Source of the DNA: JAYZDP01 sp036337765 | GTDB lineage: Bacteria > Acidobacteriota > Thermoanaerobaculia > Multivoradales > Multivoraceae | DNA: 58,394 bases | Direction: 5' to 3' | Assembly: GCA_036337765.1 (NCBI GenBank) | Contig: JAYZDP010000209.1 | Coordinates: forward strand, 1-58,394 | Shown: positions 8,625 through 16,981 of the stretch, one piece after another | Position numbering within the stretch: the first letter of the stretch is position 1 | How the letters are laid out: every line of letters begins with the position of its first letter | Made by a program: the position numbers and the translations under genes | Notes under the pieces: model-generated | Told to the model about the DNA's origin: nothing | Databases searched by the model: none | Seen by the model: only the letters and a program-made list of their open reading frames with translations

Positions 8625-9892
8625 GCTTCCGTCACGCCCTTGGGAGCCCGCTGCTTCATGAAGCCGAACATGTAGCCGGCGACGCGGCGCATCTGGATCT
8701 CTTCCGCGCCCTCGGTGATGCGGTAGCGCCGGTGGTGCCGGTAGATGTGCTCGAAGGGCTTGTGGCGCGAGTAGCCCATGCCGCCGTGCACCTGCATGGC
8801 GCGGTCGGCGGCCTCGCAACAGAGCCGGTTCGACCAGTAGTTGCACATCGACACCTTGTCGGAGACCGAGAAGGCGCCGTAGGTGTCCATCTGCCAAGCG
8901 GTCTTGTGAATCAGGGCACGCAGCATCTCGCACTGGGCTTGCAGCTCGACCAGCGGAAACTGGATGCCCTGGTTCACCGACAGCGGTTTGCCGAAGGGCT
9001 TGCGCTGCTTGGCATAGGCAACGGACTCGTTGACGCAGAACTGCGCGGCCCCGAGGCTCGAGGCGGCCTGCCGGATGCGGTTTTCGTTGAAGAAGTGTTG
9101 GACCACTCCCAGTCCCTTGCCCTCACCGCCAAAGATGGCGTCGTTCTCGACGTAGACGTTGTCGAGCGAGATGTGGCCGTGATCGGTCGGCATGTTGAAG
9201 GTCCACAGCAGTTCCTCGAGCTTGAACCCGGGGGCGTCGGTGGGAGTCAGAAAGGCCGTGATCCCCGTGCCGTCGCCGGCGTCGCCCGAGGTGCGCGCGA
9301 AGATGAGGTCGTACTTGGCTTTGTGAATGCCGGTGTTCCAGGTCTTCTCGCCCGTGATGCGCCAGCCATCGCCGTCTTTGACGGCGGTGGTCTCCATGTG
9401 GGTCGCATCCGAGCCGTGATCGGGCTCCGTGATGCCGAAGGCGAAGCCGAGCTCGCGGTTGAGCATCGGCTCGAGCCACTGGGCCTTCTGCTCCTCGGTG
9501 CCGTAATTGATCATCAGGAGCACGCCAACCGCATTGCCGACGATCGAGTGCTCGTTCTGCAGGTCGTTGTGCAGCCCCAGGCCCTTCGCGGCCAGGTGTT
9601 CGCGGATGATGGCCATCCCCAGGTTGGTGCCGTTCTTGCCGCCGTACTCCTCCGACAACGGGTAGCGGTAGTGACCTGCCTCGTCGGCTAGATTCTTGGC
9701 TTCGGCCAAGAGCGCCTCCCACTCCTCGTTCGGCCGCCCGCCGCGGTCCCAGTCGGTGCGCGCGTCCTCGCGCCGGTGGTCGAAGAAGCGGATGTTGTCG
9801 TTCGAGTTCTCGAGGGGCTTGATTACCTCGGCGATGAAGTCGTCGAGCTCGTCGAGATAGTCGGCGATGTCCTGGGGGATGTCGAAATTCAC
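8621..9892 (-). CDS. acyl-CoA dehydrogenase family protein
   Basis: A 423-residue flavoprotein of normal acyl-CoA dehydrogenase length. Recognisable parts are the FAD-binding segment FGITEPDHGSDATHM, the WRITGEKTWNTG strand, the middle-domain DNVYVENDAIFGGEGKGL, and the C-terminal VHGGMGYSRHKPFEHIYRHHR followed by RITEGAEEIQ with the usual catalytic-base region. The N-terminus resembles the ACAD10/11-like and bacterial long-chain groups. It would oxidise an acyl-CoA to the enoyl-CoA, passing electrons to ETF. It is transcribed alone here, with about 200 bases of non-coding DNA between it and the SDR gene upstream on the same strand. Confidence 0.9.
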   Translation of the reverse strand: MNFDIPQDIADYLDELDDFIAEVIKPLENSNDNIRFFDHRREDARTDWDRGGRPNEEWEALLAEAKNLADEAGHYRYPLSEEYGGKNGTNLGMAIIREHLAAKGLGLHNDLQNEHSIVGNAVGVLLMINYGTEEQKAQWLEPMLNRELGFAFGITEPDHGSDATHMETTAVKDGDGWRITGEKTWNTGIHKAKYDLIFARTSGDAGDGTGITAFLTPTDAPGFKLEELLWTFNMPTDHGHISLDNVYVENDAIFGGEGKGLGVVQHFFNENRIRQAASSLGAAQFCVNESVAYAKQRKPFGKPLSVNQGIQFPLVELQAQCEMLRALIHKTAWQMDTYGAFSVSDKVSMCNYWSNRLCCEAADRAMQVHGGMGYSRHKPFEHIYRHHRRYRITEGAEEIQMRRVAGYMFGFMKQRAPKGVTEA

Positions 9893-10100
9893 GTCGCGGC
9901 TCCCTTCTGAAGGACCGCGAGTCTAACGGGACGCGAGGAGCGGGTCGAAGGCCACCAGGAAGTCGGTGAGCCGAGTACGTGGTCGGCGCCTAGCTGGTGG
10001 CGAGTGGGCGGATCTCGCTTACGCCGATGCGGACCCGCGGCGACGCCGAACCGCTACTCGAAGTGTGGCGTAGCGGGCTCCCGAGCCTGCCGAGCAGGCC

Positions 10101-10883
10101 CTAGCTCCACATGTTGGAGCCGCCGCAGACCGTCAAGGCCTGCCCTGTCACGTAGGCGCTGGCATCCGAGGCGAGATAGACCGCCACGCCCTTGAGGTCC
10201 TCTGACTCTCCCAGACGGCGCAACGGGATCTGCGTCTCAGCGCGCTTCTTGGCCTCGGGGTTGTCCCAGAGAGCCTTGGCGAAGTCGGTCTTGATGAGGC
10301 CTGGACAGATCGCGTTGACACGAATGCCCGACGGTCCGTACTCGGCAGCGAGGTTGCGCACGAGAGCGATGTCGGCGAGCTTCGAGATGGCATAGGTGCC
10401 GAGGGTGAGCGACGCGTTGAAGGCGCCGGTCGACGAGGTGATCATCATCGAGCCCGAACCCTTCTCGACCATGTCGGGGGCGACCATCTGGCACAGCCAG
10501 TGGTTGGAGCGCACGTTCGAGGTCATGATCTTGTCGAAGGCCCAGTCCGGGATTTCGGACATCGGGCCGTAGAACGGGTTGACTCCCGCGTTACCCACCA
10601 GGATGTCGATCGGTCCGAGCCGCTCGTGGGTCTTTTCGACCAACTCCTCGAGCTGCTCCTTGTAACCGATGTTGCATTCGATCGCGATTGCGCGGCCCGC
10701 ACCGCAGGCGTCGTTGATGCGCGCACAGGTCTCCTCGCAGGCGTCGAGCTTGCGGCTCGAAACAACGACCTTCGCGCCCTGCTCGGCGAGCCCTTCGGCC
10801 ATCGCCTCGCCCATGCCCTTCGAGGCCCCGGTGAGCACGGCCACCTTGCCCGTGAGATTGAACAGGTCTTTCGTCGACTTCAT
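10101..10883 (-). CDS. SDR family oxidoreductase
   Basis: A 260-residue classical short-chain dehydrogenase. The cofactor loop is TGASKGMG (18-25), with NAG at 98-100, a Ser at about 150 and YAISK (Tyr164, Lys168). The C-terminus ends in the usual YVTGQALTVCGG segment. The SSRK after the second beta strand favours NADP(H). The acyl-CoA dehydrogenase and crotonase nearby suggest a role in beta-oxidation-like or ketone chemistry, for example 3-hydroxyacyl-CoA oxidation, but the substrate cannot be read. The gene lies about 200 bases upstream of the acyl-CoA dehydrogenase on the same strand. Confidence 0.88.
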   Translation of the reverse strand: MKSTKDLFNLTGKVAVLTGASKGMGEAMAEGLAEQGAKVVVSSRKLDACEETCARINDACGAGRAIAIECNIGYKEQLEELVEKTHERLGPIDILVGNAGVNPFYGPMSEIPDWAFDKIMTSNVRSNHWLCQMVAPDMVEKGSGSMMITSSTGAFNASLTLGTYAISKLADIALVRNLAAEYGPSGIRVNAICPGLIKTDFAKALWDNPEAKKRAETQIPLRRLGESEDLKGVAVYLASDASAYVTGQALTVCGGSNMWS

Positions 10884-10983
10884 TTCCTACTCCTTGTCGA
10901 AACGATGATCGGGCCCTTTCGCAGGCCGGGGTTTTACCACGACAGAGCCGAGAGGTCGCGGAGTACGCCGGCCAGGATGACAC

Positions 10984-11607
10984 CTAGGGGCTGATGTTAT
11001 TCGGCTCCTCGAACCAGTTGAAGACCAGGTTCAGCTGCGCGGTCTCGCCGGTGGCCTCTCGCTGGATCATCAGCAAGCGGTTCCCTGACGGGTCGATGTC
11101 GTTGGTCGGCTCGTCGAGGATCACGACCCGCGCCGGCCAAACCGTGGCCATAGCGAAGCCCACCAACCGTCGGACACCGCCCGAGAGCTTCATACCGATC
11201 GTGGTCCGCCACTCTTCGAGCTCGAGCTTGTCGATCAGTCGCGCTGTCCGCTCGCGCCGAGACGCCCGATCGCCGCCGCGGATTCGTCCAGCAAGCTCGA
11301 TCGCCTCTGCGAGCTTGAGCGAGTCGATTGGCATCTGCCCCTGAGGCAGGTACGCGCAGAGCTGACGCGCTCTTGCAGGGTCGGCTACCAGATCGTGGCC
11401 ATCGAGGTGGATCGATCCCTCCGTGGGCTTCAGAAGACCGATGATCCGTTTGACGAGGGTGGTCTTGCCGGCGCCGTTCGGACCCATGAGACCGTAGATC
11501 TCTCCCGGTGCCACCTGGAGATCGATGTCGGCGTTGGCGACGACACCGCCGCGATAGGTCTTGCCGAGAGCGGAGATGCGCAAGCCCTGGCGTTCGTTCG
11601 AGCTCAT
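10984..11607 (-). CDS. truncated ABC transporter ATP-binding protein
   Basis: A 207-residue nucleotide-binding domain with Walker A GPNGAGKTT (42-50), signature LSGGVRR (141-147) and Walker B VVILDEPTND (161-170). Normal exporter ATPases continue for 100 or more residues with the switch His (VTHN-like) and a C-terminal region. Here homology stops about ten residues after Walker B and is replaced by a short tail (TAQLNLVFNWFEE) that looks more like the last strand of an outer-membrane barrel. No permease gene is adjacent. ATP hydrolysis is unlikely without the switch His. It is best read as a 3'-truncated, probably non-functional gene, lying 54 bases downstream of the DUF5916 gene. Confidence 0.75.
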   Translation of the reverse strand: MSSNERQGLRISALGKTYRGGVVANADIDLQVAPGEIYGLMGPNGAGKTTLVKRIIGLLKPTEGSIHLDGHDLVADPARARQLCAYLPQGQMPIDSLKLAEAIELAGRIRGGDRASRRERTARLIDKLELEEWRTTIGMKLSGGVRRLVGFAMATVWPARVVILDEPTNDIDPSGNRLLMIQREATGETAQLNLVFNWFEEPNNISP

Positions 11608-11661
11608 CCAGACGTCTACCGAGGTGCTACGCGCGACGTCGGCCGATGTTGCGCCGATGGG

Positions 11662-13818
11662 TCAGGGCTGGATCAGCGTCGTGAACTTGACGATGAACTG
11701 GCGATCGGCCGTCCTCCTGCGGTCCAGGCTCGGCGCGTCCCAGGTCTGATTGTAGACCAGGAAGAGGTCCGCCCCGGGGCGATAGATCCAGTTGTAGCGC
11801 AGGTTGACGCCCGCGACTTGGCCGCTGTCGTTGTACTGCAGGAAACTAGCGATGCGGTGGTCGGGTGTGAGACTCGACTCCATTCGCAGCGAGTAGACAT
11901 TGAGCTCGAAGCTGCCCTGTGGAAGCGAGATGTCGTCGTGGTTCCAGCCGAGCTGCGCCTGGAAGAAGCGGCTCGGACGCACGTCGAATGTCGAGAGAAT
12001 GCTGAAACGATCGCCATCGTAGAAGCCGCCGTGGAGAATGCCGATCGATCCTGACATCGGGCGATGCGTTCCGGAGTTGAACCAGTAGCCCCACAGCGGC
12101 TCGAAGCTGTAGCGACCGGGCGGAATGATGACGCCGTCGGCGACCTCGAAGGGCTCGAACAGCCGCTCGGTCGTCCAGTTGACGTCGAGCCAGATGCTGT
12201 CGTCCTTGAAGGTGCGGACTTCGAAGTAGTTCAGGTCGAGGCTGCGTGTCTCCATGACGTCGTCGGAAAGCCGCGAGACGTACTCGCTTCCGGCTGAGAA
12301 GCCTAGATTGCGGACGATGCCGCGCTCTATCCGAGGCTGATAGCCGACGATCGGACGAAAGCGACGGATGTCATCCCGCAGCAGAAATCCGGTCTCGGGC
12401 CGGAAGGCGTCGCCGATCTCCAGGTAGTCGAGACCGTAGTTCCACTCTCGGCCGCTGAACGCTCCCCCCGCACCGAGGGCCGTCTCGTCGCCCTGGACGC
12501 GCTTGTCACGGCTGCGGCTGAGAAACCCAGAGAAGTTGAGCTTGTCGGTGGGACTGAAGTCGGCGTCGACGCCAAAGACGGTGTTGGTCGGCGCGCCGCG
12601 CTCGTCGCGCTGGGTCGCGAGGACGCCGATCGACGACCGCTCGCCAATGTTGCGCTTCACTCGAACCACACCGAAACCGGTGTCATCGACGCTTGCGCTC
12701 GCACCGGCGGCGACGCCAAGAGTGCCGATGGACCAAGGGCCTGCTCGCCCCGTCAGACGAACGCCACCATCGATCGGCACCTCCTCACCTGCTTCGAGGC
12801 CGATGCGCCGGGAGAAGAAGAGCTTCAGAAGCGGTGCTTCCCAAGGGTTGCCCAGAAAGCGGGAGCCGAACTCGAAGATGCCAGCGTTCTCGAGGAAGAA
12901 CTCCCTCTTCTCGGGGAAAAAGAGCGGGAAGCGGGTGATGTTGGTGCGCTGGTCGTCTACCTCCACTTCGGCGAAGTCGGTGTTGAGGGTCACGTCGAGG
13001 TTGAGGTTGCGGGTCACGCTCCACTTCATGTCGAGGCCCACGTCGCCCGACTCGCCACGGCCAGCCCCGGCATCATCGCGGGTGCCCACGAAGAAGGGCT
13101 TGACGTGGAGCCGCCGCGTAGGACGCAGGTCGGCAAGGCCCACCAGGTCGCCGGCCATGGATATCCGCATGTTGTTCGCTTCTCGTGGCAGAGGTGACCA
13201 GAACACCTCTTCGTTGTTGCGGCGGATGCGTCGCATGACCTGGAAGCCCCAGCGATCGAGGCTCGGATCGAAGCGCAGGGTGGAAAAGGGAATCGCCAGC
13301 TCGGCCTGCCAGCCGTCGGCAGTTCGCCGTGCGCTCACGTTCCACACACCGTCCCACTGCCGATTGACGTCGCGCCCCTCGTCGGTGACCAAGGCGTCGA
13401 TGCGAGCGCCGTTGGGGTTGGTGGCGAAGAAGTAGGCGTTGCGTCGATCGAGGAAGGTGTCCAGAAACACCATGATCGAGTCGTCACGGCGCAGGTCGGA
13501 GTCGCGTGCCATCTCGCGCGCGATCACGGCGTCGGGCTGCGAGTCGATGGCTCGCACTCCGATGTAGAGGACCGCCGAGGAGTAGACGACTCGGATCTCG
13601 GTCCTCTCCGAAGCTGGCTGGCCATCGAAGGGCTCGCGTTGCACGAAGTCACTGGCGAGAGGGGTGCCCTTCCAAGCCACCTCTGTAAGTAGACCGTCTA
13701 CGAGAATCGGCTCTGCGACCCTCAGTGCCTCGAGCTCGCGAGTGTCCGCCGCCCGGGCGTCTCGCGAGAAGAGGACCCCGGCCAGCACGAGGGCGAGGCC
13801 TGTCGCGCACCGCATCAA
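11662..13818 (-). CDS. CBM9-like / DUF5916 outer-membrane protein
   Basis: A 718-residue secreted protein. Residues 1-23 are a signal peptide ending ARAADT. A family 9 carbohydrate-binding-like domain follows to about residue 200 (ILVDGLLTEVAWKG, DDSIMVFLDTFLDRRNAYFFATNPNGARID). The DUF5916 region then begins (DFAEVEVDDQRTNITRFPLFFPEKREFFLE) and continues as alternating beta strands of an outer-membrane barrel. This architecture is common in Acidobacteriota and Bacteroidota, where it is often annotated as hydrolase or membrane-associated; the true function is unknown. It is preceded by two tandem secreted paralogues on the same strand, with which it may be co-transcribed. Confidence 0.85.
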   Translation of the reverse strand: MMRCATGLALVLAGVLFSRDARAADTRELEALRVAEPILVDGLLTEVAWKGTPLASDFVQREPFDGQPASERTEIRVVYSSAVLYIGVRAIDSQPDAVIAREMARDSDLRRDDSIMVFLDTFLDRRNAYFFATNPNGARIDALVTDEGRDVNRQWDGVWNVSARRTADGWQAELAIPFSTLRFDPSLDRWGFQVMRRIRRNNEEVFWSPLPREANNMRISMAGDLVGLADLRPTRRLHVKPFFVGTRDDAGAGRGESGDVGLDMKWSVTRNLNLDVTLNTDFAEVEVDDQRTNITRFPLFFPEKREFFLENAGIFEFGSRFLGNPWEAPLLKLFFSRRIGLEAGEEVPIDGGVRLTGRAGPWSIGTLGVAAGASASVDDTGFGVVRVKRNIGERSSIGVLATQRDERGAPTNTVFGVDADFSPTDKLNFSGFLSRSRDKRVQGDETALGAGGAFSGREWNYGLDYLEIGDAFRPETGFLLRDDIRRFRPIVGYQPRIERGIVRNLGFSAGSEYVSRLSDDVMETRSLDLNYFEVRTFKDDSIWLDVNWTTERLFEPFEVADGVIIPPGRYSFEPLWGYWFNSGTHRPMSGSIGILHGGFYDGDRFSILSTFDVRPSRFFQAQLGWNHDDISLPQGSFELNVYSLRMESSLTPDHRIASFLQYNDSGQVAGVNLRYNWIYRPGADLFLVYNQTWDAPSLDRRRTADRQFIVKFTTLIQP

Positions 13819-13841
13819 CGGCCCTACCGATCGGCCGCAGC

Positions 13842-14885
13842 CTATCGACCGCTGCTGGCAGCTTCCCGCTCGAGGAACCTGGCCCCGCGTAGGGAGTTGC
13901 CCATCGCGTAGTTGCCTTCCAGGCAGGCGTACTCGTAGGCACGACTCTCGGTCGCCGGCCAGGTGTAGGAGCCGGTGTAGGGAGCGGTGTAGTCGGAGGT
14001 CGTGACGCTGAACTCGTAGTGGAGATCGCCCCCCTCGACAGGAGTGAGGCGCTCCACGACACGCTGGTCCTCAGCCGGTGAGGGCTCGCCGAAAAGCGTT
14101 GTGGTGTACCACTTCTCCTCGAGGAAATTAGTGGTGTCGACGACCAGGGTGTCGCCCTCCCACCAGCCGACAGAGTCGCCGCTGCGCGATCGCACGCCCT
14201 CTGGCAGGTGCTCGCTTCCGATACGAATGATGCGTGCGTGCGACATCCACTCGATGTGGATCATCACGTAGTCGTCGGTTTGCACGATGGTCTTGATGTT
14301 GTTGTACGACTTGGACAGGATCGGAATCGTCGCCTCCATGCTGTAGATGCAGCGGTCCGCGATCGAGAAGGTCTCCGGGCCGTCATAGGGCCCGACTTGT
14401 TGGCCTTGCCACCAGACCTCGGCCGAGTTCTTGCCCATGAAGGAGTAGAGGCCCTCACGGCGCGCCTTGCCCTTGTCGGTCAAGGGTGGAAAGCGGCCGT
14501 TCGGCGGATCGGTGAGGAGCGACGTACGGTACTTGCCGTCGACCATGACGGCCCCCGAGCCGCGGTCGAAGTAGAAGCTGTTGTAGGCGCCGATGTTGCC
14601 GCCGGCGGGCGGTGCCGTGCGATCGGGGTCGCTGGGGGCCAATCCTCGGGCCTCCCGAGCCTCGGCTCCACTGGCGATCGCGTCGGCCTCCTCCTGGGTC
14701 AGATAGACGCGCTCGCCGAACTTCGGGTCGCGCTGCATCGGCGTCAGAGTCGCGACGTCGTAGGTGCCCGAGAGATCTGGCTTGCCGCTCGGGGTGCGGG
14801 CGACGTCGGCTTCAGCAGCGGTGAGCGGTGCGACTACGCCGGCGAGCAGGAGGAGGGTGGAAAACAGAATCGTGTTGCGTCGCAT
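13842..14885 (-). CDS. secreted protein of unknown function, tandem copy 2
   Basis: A 347-residue protein with a signal peptide (LLLAGVVAPLTAAEA). It carries a pattern seen again in three other proteins of this window: PDLSGTYDVATLTPMQR near the N-terminus, RSLLTDPPNGR-type and ADRCI segments in the middle, VGWWEGDTLVVDTTNF, and a C-terminal YEYACLEGNYAMGN. These motifs belong to a large unnamed secreted family common in Acidobacteriota and some marine Proteobacteria. It is closely similar to the next gene upstream and separated from it by only 8 bases, so the pair is a tandem duplication in one operon. Function unknown. Confidence 0.8.
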   Translation of the reverse strand: MRRNTILFSTLLLLAGVVAPLTAAEADVARTPSGKPDLSGTYDVATLTPMQRDPKFGERVYLTQEEADAIASGAEAREARGLAPSDPDRTAPPAGGNIGAYNSFYFDRGSGAVMVDGKYRTSLLTDPPNGRFPPLTDKGKARREGLYSFMGKNSAEVWWQGQQVGPYDGPETFSIADRCIYSMEATIPILSKSYNNIKTIVQTDDYVMIHIEWMSHARIIRIGSEHLPEGVRSRSGDSVGWWEGDTLVVDTTNFLEEKWYTTTLFGEPSPAEDQRVVERLTPVEGGDLHYEFSVTTSDYTAPYTGSYTWPATESRAYEYACLEGNYAMGNSLRGARFLEREAASSGR

Positions 14886-14893
14886 GAGGTCTC

Positions 14894-15946
14894 CTAGTCC
14901 GAGCCGCCGCCGGCCTGCGCGTCCTGTTCGAGCAGCCGCGCTCCCCGCAGGATGTTGCCCATCGCGTAGTTGCCCTCGAGGCAGGCGTACTCGTAGAGCC
15001 GGTTCGGCGTCGCCGGCCAGGCGTAGGAGCCGGTGTAGGGGGCCGTGTAGTCCGAGCTCTCGACCGTGAACTCATAGTGGAGGTCGCCCCCCTTGAGAGG
15101 TGTGAGGCGCTCAACCACGTGCTGATCGTGGGCAGGAGAGGGCTCGTTGAAGAGCGTCGTCGTCAGCCAGTTCTCTTCGAGAAAATTGGTCGTGTCGACA
15201 ACCAGGGTGTCGCCGTCCCACCAACCGATCGAGTCACCGGAGCGCGATCGGACTCCCGCTGGCATGTGCTCGCTCGCGAGACGGATGATGCGGGCGTGGC
15301 CCATCCACTCGATCAGGATCATCACGTAGTCGTCGGTCTGTACGACGGTCTTGATGTTGTTGTAAGCCTTGGGAAGGATCGGCATCGTCGCCTCGAGCGA
15401 GAAGATGCAACGGTCGGCGATCGACAGGCTCTCGGGGCCGTCGTAGGGGCCGATCTCTCGGTCTAGCCACCAGGCGTCCCCGGTGTTCTTCTTCGAGAAT
15501 CCGTAGAGACCCTCGCGGCGCGCCTTGCCCTTGGCGGTGAAGTCTGGGAAACGACCGTTCGAGGGATCGGTGAGCAGCGAGGTCCGGTACTTGCCGTCGA
15601 CCATGACCGCGCTCGTGCCGCGGTCGAGATAGAAGCCGTTGTAGCCGCCGACGTTGCCACCCTTGGCGGGCGCCTCTCGGTTCGGATCGGAAGTACGCCA
15701 GTTGCGGACCTCGTTCTGCTCGGCGCCGCGGGCGATAGCGGCCGCCTCCTCCTCGGTGAGGTAGATCCGCTCACCGAGCTCGGGCCTTCGTTGCATCGGT
15801 GTCAGAGTCGAGATGTCGTAGTTGCCTGACAGATCGGGGCTGCCGTCCGGCCGGCGGGGGATCTTGTCCTCGGCGGCGAGCGCGACGCCGGCCGTTGCTA
15901 CGGCGAGCAGCCCAGCCAGCAGGGCTCGAGTCGGAATCTTCTTCAT
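14894..15946 (-). CDS. secreted protein of unknown function, tandem copy 1
   Basis: A 350-residue protein with a signal peptide (LLAVATAGVALAAED). It aligns end to end with its downstream neighbour: GNYDISTLTPMQRRPE, GGYNGFYLDRG, YNNIKTVVQTDDYVMI, IGWWDGDTLVVDTTNF and YEYACLEGNYAMGN occur in the same order and spacing. The two genes are 8 bases apart, so this is a recent tandem duplication. Related proteins occur at 47.2 and 48.1 kb next to DUF6152. The conserved Trp/Asp-rich strand (WxGDTLVVD) suggests a beta-rich extracytoplasmic fold; no catalytic residues can be assigned. Confidence 0.8.
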   Translation of the reverse strand: MKKIPTRALLAGLLAVATAGVALAAEDKIPRRPDGSPDLSGNYDISTLTPMQRRPELGERIYLTEEEAAAIARGAEQNEVRNWRTSDPNREAPAKGGNVGGYNGFYLDRGTSAVMVDGKYRTSLLTDPSNGRFPDFTAKGKARREGLYGFSKKNTGDAWWLDREIGPYDGPESLSIADRCIFSLEATMPILPKAYNNIKTVVQTDDYVMILIEWMGHARIIRLASEHMPAGVRSRSGDSIGWWDGDTLVVDTTNFLEENWLTTTLFNEPSPAHDQHVVERLTPLKGGDLHYEFTVESSDYTAPYTGSYAWPATPNRLYEYACLEGNYAMGNILRGARLLEQDAQAGGGSD

Positions 15947-15965
15947 TTACGTCTCCTTCAGGAAC

Positions 15966-16493
15966 CTACAGCGGTAGCCGATACCCCTGGACGAACCACT
16001 CCTTTGCGGGTTGGAAATCGAGCTCGGGCGCCCTCTCGAATCCCATGGATGCATAAAGAGCGCGGGCCGCTTTCATGACCTCGAGCGTGTGGAGCACCAG
16101 CCCGGGAGCGCCCGTGTCGCGAGCACGCATGACGACCGCATCCATCAACGCCCGTCCTGCCCCCGAGCCTCGGCTTTCCGGCGTGACCGCGAGCAGGCGT
16201 ATCTCCGGGCAGTCGGGGCTCATCTGCGCGGTATCGATGTCCTCTCCGAAAGAGGTCCCGGGCGGGTAGTAGACAGCCGTGCCAACCGGCTGGTCGCTGA
16301 TGAGCGCGACGAGCTGTTCGCCCGCGCCGAGATCGTCGTGGGTGGCGTTGATGTGTTGTTCGTACGACGCCCAGTACTCCGGCCGTAGCAGCCTGGAGTA
16401 CTCCTGGTAGGCGGCGAGGGTGATGTCGCGCAAGCACTGCCGCTCCGATGCCCGGGACTTGCGGACCTCGACCTGCCGACCGCTCTGAGTCAT
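15966..16493 (-). CDS. GNAT family N-acetyltransferase
   Basis: A 175-residue single-domain GNAT. Motif A for acetyl-CoA binding is PEIRLLAVTPESRGSGAGRALMD. Motif B follows with LVLHTLEVMKAARALYASMGFER, and the C-terminus is the usual WFVQGYRL strand. It starts at ATG 16493, divergent from a TonB-receptor remnant. The substrate is not predictable. Its stop lies 19 bases before the start of the first tandem secreted protein, so it may be the promoter-proximal gene of the 11-16 kb minus-strand run. Confidence 0.83.
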   Translation of the reverse strand: MTQSGRQVEVRKSRASERQCLRDITLAAYQEYSRLLRPEYWASYEQHINATHDDLGAGEQLVALISDQPVGTAVYYPPGTSFGEDIDTAQMSPDCPEIRLLAVTPESRGSGAGRALMDAVVMRARDTGAPGLVLHTLEVMKAARALYASMGFERAPELDFQPAKEWFVQGYRLPL

Positions 16494-16556
16494 TGCTGCG
16501 AGCGTAACAGGAGAGGTGATTGCCGGGGTCCACGATCGATGAAGACAGTGCGTGCT

Positions 16557-16586
16557 TCGACAAGGTGCTGTCGGAGCCCTTACAAT
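16557..16586 (+). promoter_or_regulatory. candidate sigma70-type promoter
   Basis: TCGACA (16557-16562) and TACAAT (16581-16586), each one mismatch from consensus, are separated by 18 bases. They lie 45 bases upstream of the TonB-remnant start codon, which has a strong GGGAGGA ribosome site. The promoter looks intact although the gene behind it is truncated. Confidence 0.4.
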
Positions 16587-16630
16587 CGAGCCGACCTTCG
16601 TGCCCCAAGTTGCCAGAGGGAGGACGCCTC

Positions 16631-16888
16631 ATGTTCCAGAGTGCACGCTCCGAGTCTCGCGTCCTTCTCGTCGTGCTGTTCGCGCTTGTGACGCTCGTCT
16701 TGGCCCCACCCCTGGTGGGCCAAGACACGACGACGTCGATTCGCGTCGAGGCCTCGAACCCCGATGGGGCAGAGGTCGGCGGGGTGACGATCACCATCAC
16801 CCACGTGCCCACTGGGCGCACCCAGGTCTATGAGACGAATTCCCAAGGAGTGGTGACGGCGCGCGGATTGGCCGTGGGCGGCCCCTAG
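16631..16888 (+). pseudogene. N-terminal stub of a TonB-dependent receptor
   Basis: ATG 16631 with GGGAGGA upstream encodes a signal peptide (VLLVVLFALVTLVLAPP) followed by the start of a carboxypeptidase-regulatory-like domain (GVTITITHVPTGRTQVYET, then GVVTARGLAVGGP). In Oar-like TonB receptors the next residues are Tyr-Thr-Val, but here TAG occupies the Tyr position (consistent with TAC to TAG). Beyond it no plug or barrel sequence is visible in the 90 bases before the next gene. The product would be an 85-residue periplasmic stub. The 5' end of a receptor has therefore survived with its promoter while about 900 codons have been lost. Confidence 0.65.
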
Positions 16889-16981
16889 GTGATCGACGTA
16901 CCGGATCGTGCCGCGGCCGACGATTGCGCGCATTCCGTCTGTCCACCGGACCCAGTTCGGCGCGCGCTTCCGCTTCTAGAA

